Shown: piece after piece, positions 23,898 through 32,336 of the stretch
How the letters are laid out: every line of letters begins with the position of its first letter
Position numbering within the stretch: the stretch's first letter is position 1
Assembly (NCBI GenBank): GCA_946402335.1
Contig: CAMIWE010000005.1
Coordinates: forward strand, 1 to 57,864
Direction: 5' to 3'
Length of the DNA stretch: 57,864 bases
DNA from: an uncultured Lachnoclostridium sp.
Lineage (GTDB): Bacteria; Bacillota; Clostridia; Lachnospirales; Lachnospiraceae
Made by a program: the position numbers and the translations under genes
The notes under the pieces: model-generated
The model's input: the letters and a program-made list of their open reading frames with translations, nothing else
What the model was told of the DNA's origin: nothing
Databases searched by the model: none

Positions 23898-25495
23898 AAC
23901 TCACGGAATACGTAAAGCAGGCGGACGAGTTCCGCGCAAAAGGATATGAATTGCCGGTATATGACCGTGCGGCAATGATTGCAAATACGAAGAAGAATCC
24001 GGTTTGGATTCATTTCGGCGCGGGTAACATTTTCCGTGCTTTTCCGGCGGCTTTTCTTGAAGAAATGCTGAACAAGGGCCTTACCGACAAGGGCGTGATC
24101 GTTGCGGAAGGCTTTGACTATGAAATTATCGATAAGGCTTACAGACCGTATGACAATCTGAGCCTTCTGGCCGTTTTGAAGGCGGACGGAACCGTTTCCA
24201 AGAAGGTAATCGGAAGCGTTGCGGAGTCTTTGAAGGGAGATATGGATTCGCCCGATTTTGACCGGCTGAAGGAGATTTTCCGTGCACCCGGACTTCAGAT
24301 GGTTACGTTTACGATCACCGAAAAGGGCTACTCCTTAAAGGGACCCGACGGAAATCTTTCGGGCGTTGCCGCAGGCGACTTGAACGAGCGCGGCCTGAAG
24401 CCGGTACTCATCATGGGAAAGGTTGCCGTACTCCTTTATGAGCGTTTCCTTGCAGGCGCTTACCCGGTTGCAATGTCTTCGATGGACAACTGCTCACATA
24501 ACGGTGACAAATTAAAAGAAGCCATCCTTACTTACGCTAAGACCTGGGAAGAGCAGGGCATCGTGAAGAAGGGTTTTGTGGATTATCTGAGCGATCCCGC
24601 AAAGGTTACGTTCCCGTGGAGCATGATCGATAAGATCACGCCGAGACCGGACGATGCAGTACGCGGCATGCTTTCCGCGGACGGCTTTGAGGATACCGAT
24701 CTGATCATCACGTCCCGCAATACGTATACCGCTCCCTTTGTAAACGCAGAGGAGACGCAGTATCTTGCCGTTGAGGATACGTTCCCGAACGGGCGTCCCG
24801 CACTTGAAAACGCCGGCGTTATGTATGCCGACCGCGAGACCGTTGACAAGATCGAGAAGATGAAGGTTTGTACATGCCTGAACCCGCTTCATACGGCACT
24901 TGCGATTTACGGCTGCATGCTCGGTTATACGAAGATTTCCGAGGAAATGAAGGATAAGGAACTCGTAAACCTGATCACGAAGATGGGATATGTTGAGGCA
25001 ATGCCGGTAGTTGTGGATCCCGGCATCATCAAGCCCGCCGACTTCATCAACGACGTATTGACGAAGCGTCTTCCGAATCCGTTTATGCCCGATGCACCGC
25101 AGCGTATCGCTACCGATACCTCCCAGAAGCTTCCGATCCGTTTCGGTGAGACTTTGAAGGCTTACGGCGCAAAGGGACTTGATTATTCGAAGCTTACGTT
25201 AATCCCGCTTGTGCTTGCGGGCTATGCAAGATATTTAAGCGGTATCGATGATGAGGGCAATGCGTTTGAGCAGTCCCCGGATCCGATGCTTGCGGAGCTT
25301 AAAAAGGCCGTTGCGGGCTATACGCTCGGCGGCGACAACGATTACTCGACGCTTCGTTCTCTTTACGAGAGAACGGATGTATTTGCCGTAAATCTGTACG
25401 AGACCGGTCTTGGGGACCGCATCGAGCAGATGGTACGGGAGCTTTATGCAGGAAAGGACGCAATCCGCAAAACCCTGCAGAAGTATTGTGACTGA
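23894..25495 (+). CDS. uxuB: D-fructuronate reductase (mannitol dehydrogenase family)
   Basis: NADH-dependent reduction of D-fructuronate to D-mannonate. At 533 residues it is a long-chain polyol dehydrogenase. The N-terminal nucleotide-binding region reads WIHFGAGNIFRAFPAAFLEEML. The substrate-site block AMSSMDNCSHNGDKLKEAIL and the C-terminal-domain motif VCTCLNPLHTALAIYGCML are conserved. The direct overlap with uxuA (ATGA) and gene context choose fructuronate reductase over mannitol dehydrogenase. A GC-rich hairpin with a short T run follows (25510-25537). Confidence 0.92.
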   Translation: MKLTEYVKQADEFRAKGYELPVYDRAAMIANTKKNPVWIHFGAGNIFRAFPAAFLEEMLNKGLTDKGVIVAEGFDYEIIDKAYRPYDNLSLLAVLKADGTVSKKVIGSVAESLKGDMDSPDFDRLKEIFRAPGLQMVTFTITEKGYSLKGPDGNLSGVAAGDLNERGLKPVLIMGKVAVLLYERFLAGAYPVAMSSMDNCSHNGDKLKEAILTYAKTWEEQGIVKKGFVDYLSDPAKVTFPWSMIDKITPRPDDAVRGMLSADGFEDTDLIITSRNTYTAPFVNAEETQYLAVEDTFPNGRPALENAGVMYADRETVDKIEKMKVCTCLNPLHTALAIYGCMLGYTKISEEMKDKELVNLITKMGYVEAMPVVVDPGIIKPADFINDVLTKRLPNPFMPDAPQRIATDTSQKLPIRFGETLKAYGAKGLDYSKLTLIPLVLAGYARYLSGIDDEGNAFEQSPDPMLAELKKAVAGYTLGGDNDYSTLRSLYERTDVFAVNLYETGLGDRIEQMVRELYAGKDAIRKTLQKYCD

Positions 25496-25509
25496 TGATT
25501 GAGACGGTT

Positions 25510-25537
25510 GGCCCTGTATCCTGCAGGGCCGGCGTTT
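25510..25537 (+). terminator. Weak intrinsic terminator after uxuB
   Basis: GGCCCTG (25510-25516) pairs with CAGGGCC (25524-25530). The tail GGCGTTTTCG has only four T, so termination is probably partial. Confidence 0.5.
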
Positions 25538-25560
25538 TCGTCTGACAGGGGGGAATTACC

Positions 25561-27243
25561 TTGGAGTATTTGTATGTATGTCTCGGAATCATAGCGTTTC
25601 TAGCCGTATTCGGTATTGTTGACCGAATCCGGAAGGAAAAGGCACTTTTACAGGAAGTGAAGAGAAACTTCGGCCTGGCCGTAAAGGAGGATATCAATCC
25701 CGAACGGTACCGCTCGTTAAATGCGTATCTTTCTTCCTTACCTGAACGGGATTCCGATGTGGATGCCATAACGTGGAACGATCTCGATATGGACAGGATC
25801 TTCTTTAAACTGAATCATACCTGTTCGGCAATCGGCGAGGAGGTACTTTTTTCCTGGCTGCACCGTCCGGAATTCGATGCTGACGAGCTGGTGAAAAGAG
25901 AGCATCTGACCGACCTGTTCGAACATGACGAGGATGCCCGCGTGAAAACCGGGCGTGCCCTTCTTCGCATGGGGAAAATGCGCCGCATCTCCGTTTATGA
26001 TTATATGATGCGTCTGCATTCCGTAAAGATGGAGAAGAACTGGAAGCATTACCTCGGATTTGTCGCCTATGCGGCAGGCGCGGTGCTTCTGGTGCTTGGC
26101 AAATCGGGAGCCGGTATGGGCGTTATTCTGTTAACCGCCCTGGTGAATCTGGCCACTTATCTTACCAGAAAAGGACAGATCGGACCGTATCTTGACGTTG
26201 TTTCCTATATTGCGCGCTGGATCCGTTCCGTGGATAAATTGACGGACGAGCTTTCCGGCATCCAAAACGATACGCTTAAGCAGGAACTGGCAGCCATTAA
26301 GAAAGATGTTGCCGTGCTTCGTCCGTTTGCAAAGGGCGCCATCCTTCTTTCGCCTTCGGATGCTTCGGGCGGCGGTCTTTCGGAGTTGTTCATGGAATAT
26401 GTGCGGATGCTTACGCACATCGATCTGATACGTTTTAACAACATTTACAAGCTTTTCACGGAGCATCAGGACGAACTGAACAGCATGTTCGCCCGGACCG
26501 GTCTTCTGGATGCGACTCGTGCGGTTGCTTCCTACCGGACGTTGAAAGGGAAATATTGCGTTCCGGTATTACACGAGGAAGCAGCGCATACGCTTAAGAC
26601 CATGGGGATCGGACACCCGCTGATTGACGAGCCCGTTGTCAACAGTATTGCAGCCGACCGGCCGGTGCTTCTTACCGGTTCCAATGCTTCCGGTAAGTCA
26701 ACGTTTTTGAAGACGCTTGCCGTCAATGCGATTTTCGCGCAGACGATCCATACGGTATTGGCCGACCGTTACGAAGCCGATTATTTCCATATTCTTTCTT
26801 CTATGGCGCTTCGGGACGATATTGAGACGCAGGAGAGTTACTATATCGTGGAAATCCGTTCCTTAAAGCGGATCATGGATGCTTCGGAAGGAAACGTTTC
26901 GGTGCTCTGCTTTGTGGATGAGGTGCTTCGCGGAACCAATACGGCCGAACGGATTGCGGCCAGCTCGCGGATTCTTCGGTATCTTGCGGAACGGAAAGCG
27001 CTTGTATTTGCCGCAACCCATGATCTGGAGCTTACGAGCCTTCTTTCGGACGTTTATGATAATTATCATTTCAGCGAACAGGTGAAAGAGGACATCGTTG
27101 TATTTGATTACCAGCTGAAGCCCGGAAAGGCGACGTCACGAAACGCATTGAAGCTGCTTAAGATGATGGATTATCCGGAGCAGATTACCGATGAAGCCAA
27201 TCAGGCGGTGGAAACCTTCTTAACGACGGGCGAATGGAAATAG
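25561..27243 (+). CDS. Membrane-anchored MutS-like ATPase
   Basis: A 560-residue protein with the ATPase core of MutS but not the mismatch-recognition domain. The first ~20 residues are a hydrophobic helix (YLYVCLGIIAFLAVFGIV), and two more hydrophobic segments lie at about residues 160-200. The Walker A GSNASGKSTFLK includes Lys379. Walker B and signature are VLCFVDEVLRGTNTAERIAAS, and ATHDLELTSLL follows. The start is TTG 25561 behind GGGGGGAATTA. A role in mismatch repair is unlikely without domain I; related soluble MutS2 proteins act on ribosomes or recombination. It lies upstream of rnhA and mutS. Function unknown. Confidence 0.85.
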   Translation: MEYLYVCLGIIAFLAVFGIVDRIRKEKALLQEVKRNFGLAVKEDINPERYRSLNAYLSSLPERDSDVDAITWNDLDMDRIFFKLNHTCSAIGEEVLFSWLHRPEFDADELVKREHLTDLFEHDEDARVKTGRALLRMGKMRRISVYDYMMRLHSVKMEKNWKHYLGFVAYAAGAVLLVLGKSGAGMGVILLTALVNLATYLTRKGQIGPYLDVVSYIARWIRSVDKLTDELSGIQNDTLKQELAAIKKDVAVLRPFAKGAILLSPSDASGGGLSELFMEYVRMLTHIDLIRFNNIYKLFTEHQDELNSMFARTGLLDATRAVASYRTLKGKYCVPVLHEEAAHTLKTMGIGHPLIDEPVVNSIAADRPVLLTGSNASGKSTFLKTLAVNAIFAQTIHTVLADRYEADYFHILSSMALRDDIETQESYYIVEIRSLKRIMDASEGNVSVLCFVDEVLRGTNTAERIAASSRILRYLAERKALVFAATHDLELTSLLSDVYDNYHFSEQVKEDIVVFDYQLKPGKATSRNALKLLKMMDYPEQITDEANQAVETFLTTGEWK

Positions 27244-27267
27244 ATTATTCCGGAAAGGACGGAGCTT

Positions 27268-27762
27268 ATGGAGTTAATGAACGTGGAACTGTATACCGAC
27301 GGCTCCGCAAGGGGCAATCCGGAGGGACCGGGCGGATACGGAGCGGTTCTTCGGTATGTTGACCGTTTGGGCAACATCCATGAACGCGAATATTCCGCAG
27401 GCTATGAGAAGACGACCAACAACCGCATGGAACTACTCGCGGCAATCGTCGGGCTTGAGGCGCTTACGAAGCCGTGCCGGGTGATGCTGTATTCCGATTC
27501 GCAGTATCTGGTGAAGGCGTTTAACGAGCACTGGATCGAGAACTGGCAGAAGAAGAACTGGAAACGGGGCAGCGAGGAAGTGAAGAACCGCGCGCTCTGG
27601 GAACGGCTCCTTAAGGTAGTCGGAAAGCATGAAGTCGAATTTGTCTGGGTAAAGGGCCATGCAGGGCATCCGGACAATGAACGGTGCGATAAACTCGCCA
27701 CTTCGGCGGCGGACGGAGAGGAGCTTCTTACGGACGACGGCGGAGATCTTTCAAATCAATAA
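27268..27762 (+). CDS. rnhA: Ribonuclease HI
   Basis: Cleaves RNA of RNA-DNA hybrids. All four catalytic residues are visible: Asp in LYTDGSARGNPEGPGGYGAV, Glu in TTNNRMELLAAI, Asp in LYSDSQYLVKAF and Asp in KGHAGHPDNERCDKLA. The handle region WIENWQKKNWKRGSEEVKNRALWERL is present, as in the E. coli type. It is 164 residues with a short acidic tail. The ATG at 27268 follows GGAAAGGACGGAGCTT; ATG 27277 is an alternative. It lies 24 bp after the MutS-like gene and upstream of mutS. Confidence 0.95.
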   Translation: MELMNVELYTDGSARGNPEGPGGYGAVLRYVDRLGNIHEREYSAGYEKTTNNRMELLAAIVGLEALTKPCRVMLYSDSQYLVKAFNEHWIENWQKKNWKRGSEEVKNRALWERLLKVVGKHEVEFVWVKGHAGHPDNERCDKLATSAADGEELLTDDGGDLSNQ

Positions 27763-27772
27763 CAGCAGACCG

Positions 27773-27814
27773 GCTCAGCCCGGTTTCATCGGCGATGCGC
27801 AGGCACGTCGCCGA
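27773..27814 (+). other. Two tandem GC-rich hairpins before mutS
   Basis: ACCGG with CCGGT near 27768-27784 and TCGGCGA (27789-27795) with TCGCCGA (27808-27814), with no T tract. The second stem ends only a few bases before the first possible mutS start codons, which argues for a start further downstream. Confidence 0.4.
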
Positions 27815-27843
27815 CGGTGTACATGCCTGTAAAGACGAGATAT

Positions 27844-30498
27844 ATGGATATTCCGATGGAAAAGCTTTCGCCGATGATGGTGCATTACCTGGAGACGAAA
27901 AAACAGTATGAGGACTGCATTTTGTTCTACCGGCTCGGCGATTTCTATGAAATGTTTTTTGATGATGCGCTTCTTGTTTCGAGGGAACTGGAGCTGACAC
28001 TTACCGGTAAGAACTGCGGCCTTCCGGAACGGGCCCCGATGTGCGGCGTACCGTTCCACGCAGCGGACCAGTATATTACCAGACTCGTGGATAACGGGCA
28101 CAAGGTTGCGGTTTGCGAACAGGTGGAGGACCCGAAACTCGCGAAGGGAATGGTAAAGCGGGAGGTTATCCGGATTGTAACGCCGGGTACGAACACGGCC
28201 CCGGAAAGTTTAGACGAGTCGAGAAACAATTTCCTGATGTGCATCATCTGGATGAACGACTGTTTCGGCGTTTCCACAATCGATATTTCCACCGGTGACT
28301 ATTATGTCACCGAAGTGCAGAGCGAGCGCAAGGTTATGGACGAGATCACGAAATTCTCTCCGTCCGAAATTGTCTGCAATCCCGCCCTGTTTATGTCGGG
28401 AATCGATACGGCTGACCTGCATGAACGCCTCCGTATCGCGGTTTCCACCCTTGGCGACTGGATGTATGAGCCGAAAAACTGCGAGAAGGTCATCCTGGAG
28501 CATTTTCATCTCGGAAACCTGTTCGGAATCGGACTCGGCGACATGCCGATCGGTACGATTGCGGCAGGCGCCGTATTAAACTATCTGTATGATACGCAGA
28601 AGATTTCCCTTTCGCATATTACGGAACTGAAGCCGTATGCGACGGGTCGCTATATGATCATCGACAGTGCCACGAGAAGAAATCTCGAACTGTGTGAGAC
28701 GCTTCGGGAAAAGCAGAAGCGCGGAAGCCTTCTGTGGGTAATTGATAAGACCAAAACGGCCATGGGCGCGAGAATGCTCCGCCTGTTTACGGAACAGCCG
28801 CTCCTCGATGTTGATGAGATCAAGAAGCGTCAGGACGCCATCCGCGACCTGAACGCTCAGATCATGACACGGGAGGAAGTACGGGAATACTTAAATGCCG
28901 TATATGACCTGGAGCGTCTGATCTGTAAGATCAGTTACCAAAGCGCAAACCCGCGTGACCTGATTGCCTTCAAATCCTCCCTTGCGATGCTTCCGCCGAT
29001 CAAAACGCAGCTTGCGGATTTTCACAGCGCATTGATTCAGGAGGAACTTGCGCAATTGGATCCGCTTACCGATCTGCATGATCTGATCGAGGCATCCATC
29101 GAACCCGACCCGCCGCTTTCCTCGAAGGAAGGCGGGATTATCCGGACCGGATACAACGAAGAGGTTGACCGTCTCCGGGAAGCCAAGACAAGCGGAAAGC
29201 AGTGGCTTTCGGAACTCGAAGAGCGTGAACGGAACAATACCGGGATCAAGAATCTCCGGATCAAATACAACCGCGTTTTCGGATACTATCTGGAGGTAAC
29301 CAATTCCTTTAAGGATCTTGTTCCTGCCGAGTGGATCCGTAAACAGACGCTGACCGGCGCGGAGCGTTTTACGACGCCGGAGCTTAAAGAACTTGAGGAT
29401 ACGATTCTCAATGCGGAGGACCGCCTGTTCTCCCTTGAGTACCGGCTTTTCGCCGAAGTCCGCGAGAAGATTTTCGCGGAGGCGGAGCGGATTCACAAGA
29501 CTGCCAAGGCCATCGCTATGATCGATGCAATGGCAAGCCTTGCCTACGTTGCGGAACGTAACCATTATGTATGCCCGGAAGTCAATAAGAAGGGCACGAT
29601 CATCATAAAAGACGGCCGTCATCCGGTGGTTGAGCAGATGATTCCGAATCAGATGTTTGTGGCAAATGACACGCTGCTTGATAACGGGATCAACCGCGTC
29701 AGCATTATTACCGGACCGAATATGGCCGGTAAATCCACCTACATGCGGCAGACGGCGCTGATCGTGCTGTTAGCGCAGATCGGAAGCTTTGTTCCCGCTT
29801 CCAGCGCGGAAATCGGCATTGTCGACCGGATCTTTACAAGAGTCGGGGCAAGTGACGATCTCGCAAGCGGACAGAGCACCTTCATGGTGGAAATGACTGA
29901 AGTGGCGAACATCCTTCGAAATGCAACGAAGGACAGCCTGCTTGTGTTAGATGAGATCGGCCGCGGTACGAGTACCTATGACGGGCTTGCGATTGCCTGG
30001 GCCGTGATCGAGCATGTGGCCAATCCGAAACTGATCGGAGCAAAGACGCTGTTTGCAACGCATTATCATGAGCTGACCGAGCTCGAAGGGAAGCTCGAAG
30101 GCGTATGCAACTATTGTATCGCGGTTAAGGAACAGGGCGACGACATTCTGTTCCTTCGTAAGATCATCCGCGGCGGCGCAGACCGCAGCTACGGAATCCA
30201 GGTTGCGAAGCTTGCCGGCGTTCCCGAATCGGTTCTCAAGCGGGCCCATGAAATTGTTGAACAGCTGGTAGAGAACGACCTTGCGGAAAAGGCAAGAAAT
30301 ATCCGCGTTGCGGATACCGGCCCCGTTCGTAAGAAACAGGAGCCGAAAAAGGAAAGCGTGATAGAGGGACAGCTTTCTTTGTTCGGAAATGCGGAGGACA
30401 GCCTTATCGTACAGCGGCTGAAGGCTCTGAACCTTTCCGAAATGACACCGATCGATGCGCTCAATTATCTTTATTCGTTACAAAAAGAGATACAATGA
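27844..30498 (+). CDS. mutS: DNA mismatch repair protein MutS
   Basis: Recognises base mismatches and small loops and starts repair with MutL (not in the window). Domain I with the mismatch-contacting Phe-x-Glu is in LFYRLGDFYEMFFDDA. The ATPase has Walker A TGPNMAGKSTYMRQTALI, Walker B/signature LVLDEIGRGTSTYDGLAIAW and the FATHYHELTELE switch. At 884 residues it is full length. The start is uncertain: GTG 27817 and ATG 27823 have no ribosome site and abut a hairpin. ATG 27844 (weak GACGAG) or 27856 fits the family N-terminus KLSPMMVHYLETKKQY better. Confidence 0.96.
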   Translation: MDIPMEKLSPMMVHYLETKKQYEDCILFYRLGDFYEMFFDDALLVSRELELTLTGKNCGLPERAPMCGVPFHAADQYITRLVDNGHKVAVCEQVEDPKLAKGMVKREVIRIVTPGTNTAPESLDESRNNFLMCIIWMNDCFGVSTIDISTGDYYVTEVQSERKVMDEITKFSPSEIVCNPALFMSGIDTADLHERLRIAVSTLGDWMYEPKNCEKVILEHFHLGNLFGIGLGDMPIGTIAAGAVLNYLYDTQKISLSHITELKPYATGRYMIIDSATRRNLELCETLREKQKRGSLLWVIDKTKTAMGARMLRLFTEQPLLDVDEIKKRQDAIRDLNAQIMTREEVREYLNAVYDLERLICKISYQSANPRDLIAFKSSLAMLPPIKTQLADFHSALIQEELAQLDPLTDLHDLIEASIEPDPPLSSKEGGIIRTGYNEEVDRLREAKTSGKQWLSELEERERNNTGIKNLRIKYNRVFGYYLEVTNSFKDLVPAEWIRKQTLTGAERFTTPELKELEDTILNAEDRLFSLEYRLFAEVREKIFAEAERIHKTAKAIAMIDAMASLAYVAERNHYVCPEVNKKGTIIIKDGRHPVVEQMIPNQMFVANDTLLDNGINRVSIITGPNMAGKSTYMRQTALIVLLAQIGSFVPASSAEIGIVDRIFTRVGASDDLASGQSTFMVEMTEVANILRNATKDSLLVLDEIGRGTSTYDGLAIAWAVIEHVANPKLIGAKTLFATHYHELTELEGKLEGVCNYCIAVKEQGDDILFLRKIIRGGADRSYGIQVAKLAGVPESVLKRAHEIVEQLVENDLAEKARNIRVADTGPVRKKQEPKKESVIEGQLSLFGNAEDSLIVQRLKALNLSEMTPIDALNYLYSLQKEIQ

Positions 30499-30603
30499 GC
30501 AAACGATATACGCGTAATGAAAGAGGTATCCGGACAGTGAACCGGACCCCGGAGCAGGGCAGGCGGGCTACGGGCGATGTGTGCCTGCAACAGGAAACGG
30601 AAT

Positions 30604-32061
30604 ATGGAGGAACAGTTTTTCAGGGTTCACCTTGGACCTGCCGTATGTGCGGCGGACCTTGGTGACGGCAGTGAGCGGGGCAGTTATGTGGACCAGGATA
30701 CGATCCTCGGGAAATTGCACAGACCGCACCGCCAGATCAATTTGATGTATTGCTATTACCCGAATGACAAAGGCTGGCCGAAGAGGGCCGGTGAGGCATT
30801 CAAAAAGGACACGCCGGGAGGCGCGTGGGATTATCCGTATGATGATTATTTTCCGTATGGCGGCGGCCTTAACGGCAATCCCGACGCGGAAGTATTCCAA
30901 TGCATGAAGGATATCCGAAGACACGGACAGGATGTATGCCTGACACTTACGATGGATCCCTATCTGACGGAGGACCATATCGCAGCCGTGGCAAGGGATC
31001 TGATTCCGTACGGCAGGGTAACCGTCCGGATCAATCACGAAGCAACAGGCAACTGGTTTTCGTTCAATAAGCGTGCCGATTATCCGACGGTCGCGGCATT
31101 TTTCGTCAAATGCTGCGAAGTATTCCACCGGGAAGCTCCGAACTGCAAGATTGTCCTTTGCTTAGACGGTTGCAAGAGCCTTTCGGAAGAGAAAATGGTC
31201 ATGGAAGACATTTTCACCGAGGCGGCCAGAGCGGCGGATATTGTTTCCGTCGACCGTTATATGGCACTTCACTGGGGATATCCCGCAACCATCTGTGAGG
31301 ATAACCGGTTTGCAATGCGCCAAAGCGTGGAGGAAATCTACAATCTGTGCAAAAAAAGCAGTGAGCGTTATCAGGTAATGAACCTCGGAAAGAAGAAACC
31401 GATGGTGCTTTCCGAGTTTAACGCGGACGGCGACGTGACAGGACCTTACGAGCAGGCGGAAATGTATGAGGATTTCTGCAAAATGCTTCGGGAGGATCCG
31501 GACCAATGGCTTTCGGGTGTCACGATGTACCAGTTCCGCGATGACGGACGTCTCGGTCTTGAGATCACCGATCCGAGTAATCCGCAGTGCGGAATCGAAC
31601 AGCCGCTTCTTAAGACGTACCGGAAACTAATCCATGAGGAACCGTTTGTTCCGAAGATCACGCCGGGTGAAGCGTTTAAACCCGGACAGATGCTGCGGTT
31701 CGGCGGATTTGAGGATGCGGACGGTGTCTGCGTAAAGATTAATCTTAAAAAAAGACCGGTATTCTTTGAAATCCGCTTTGACGGAGAACTGCGGGAAGCA
31801 AACCTGATGATTTCCGTAGACGGGTACTGGTTTTACAAGAAACCGGGCGTTGCCTTTATCGATTTGAACAGCGCATTTTTCGAAACCGGTTTTCAGGGCG
31901 GTGAGGTCACCGTTTCCCTGTTCGCCCCTCCGAAGGACGGTGTGAACGATCCTTCCCAGGGATCCGACTGGCAGGAGAATTATTACTATGAAATGAAGGC
32001 ATTGCCGTATTTCCGGATCCGTTATGAGGCGGCTATTCCGGATAAACGGGAAAGGAGATAA
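30604..32061 (+). CDS. Putative cytoplasmic clan GH-A-like glycosidase
   Basis: A 485-residue protein with no signal peptide. The first ~345 residues look like a TIM barrel with the clan GH-A pattern. An Asn-His-Glu acid/base candidate, Glu146, lies in RINHEATGNWFSF. A nucleophile candidate, Glu271, lies in MVLSEFNADG. YQFRDDGRLGLEI follows on a late strand. The last ~120 residues form a beta-rich accessory domain (FFEIRFDGELREANLMISVDGYWFY). The family is not one I can name; GH26 or GH5-like is the closest in spirit. The start ATG 30604 follows AACAGGAAACGGAAT. The DUF1858 gene starts 2 bp after the stop, so they share an mRNA. Confidence 0.65.
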   Translation: MEEQFFRVHLGPAVCAADLGDGSERGSYVDQDTILGKLHRPHRQINLMYCYYPNDKGWPKRAGEAFKKDTPGGAWDYPYDDYFPYGGGLNGNPDAEVFQCMKDIRRHGQDVCLTLTMDPYLTEDHIAAVARDLIPYGRVTVRINHEATGNWFSFNKRADYPTVAAFFVKCCEVFHREAPNCKIVLCLDGCKSLSEEKMVMEDIFTEAARAADIVSVDRYMALHWGYPATICEDNRFAMRQSVEEIYNLCKKSSERYQVMNLGKKKPMVLSEFNADGDVTGPYEQAEMYEDFCKMLREDPDQWLSGVTMYQFRDDGRLGLEITDPSNPQCGIEQPLLKTYRKLIHEEPFVPKITPGEAFKPGQMLRFGGFEDADGVCVKINLKKRPVFFEIRFDGELREANLMISVDGYWFYKKPGVAFIDLNSAFFETGFQGGEVTVSLFAPPKDGVNDPSQGSDWQENYYYEMKALPYFRIRYEAAIPDKRERR

Positions 32062-32063
32062 CG

Positions 32064-32264
32064 ATGTTTCGGATAACGACGGAAACGACAATCGGAGAGC
32101 TCCTCGAGAACTGTCCCGAGGCGGCCGGTATTCTTACGGAGATGGGAATGCACTGTATCGGATGTCCCTCCGCAAGACGCGAGACGTTAGAGCAGGCTGC
32201 GGACGTTCACGGGATGGATGCTGAGTCTTTAGTGGAAGATCTGAAAGGATTTCTCGGCGCGTGA
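32064..32264 (+). CDS. DUF1858 (hybrid-cluster-associated disulfide) domain protein
   Basis: A 66-residue stand-alone DUF1858 domain. The family pattern is seen in ITTETTIGELLENCPEAAGILTEMGMHCIGCPSARRETLEQAADVHGMD (read in parts), with the CxxC pair in HCIGCPSA. In clostridia this domain occurs alone or joined to redox proteins and may form a redox-active disulfide. The start ATG 32064 follows GGAAAGGAGATAACG, located in the upstream gene's end. It is linked by operon to the GH-A-like gene, probably by position only. Confidence 0.88.
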   Translation: MFRITTETTIGELLENCPEAAGILTEMGMHCIGCPSARRETLEQAADVHGMDAESLVEDLKGFLGA

Positions 32265-32336
32265 TACTTGCCGCATAAATGAATTTGAACCGATGCCTTC
32301 GGGCATGCAATAGAAATATGACAGGAGGATATTTTT

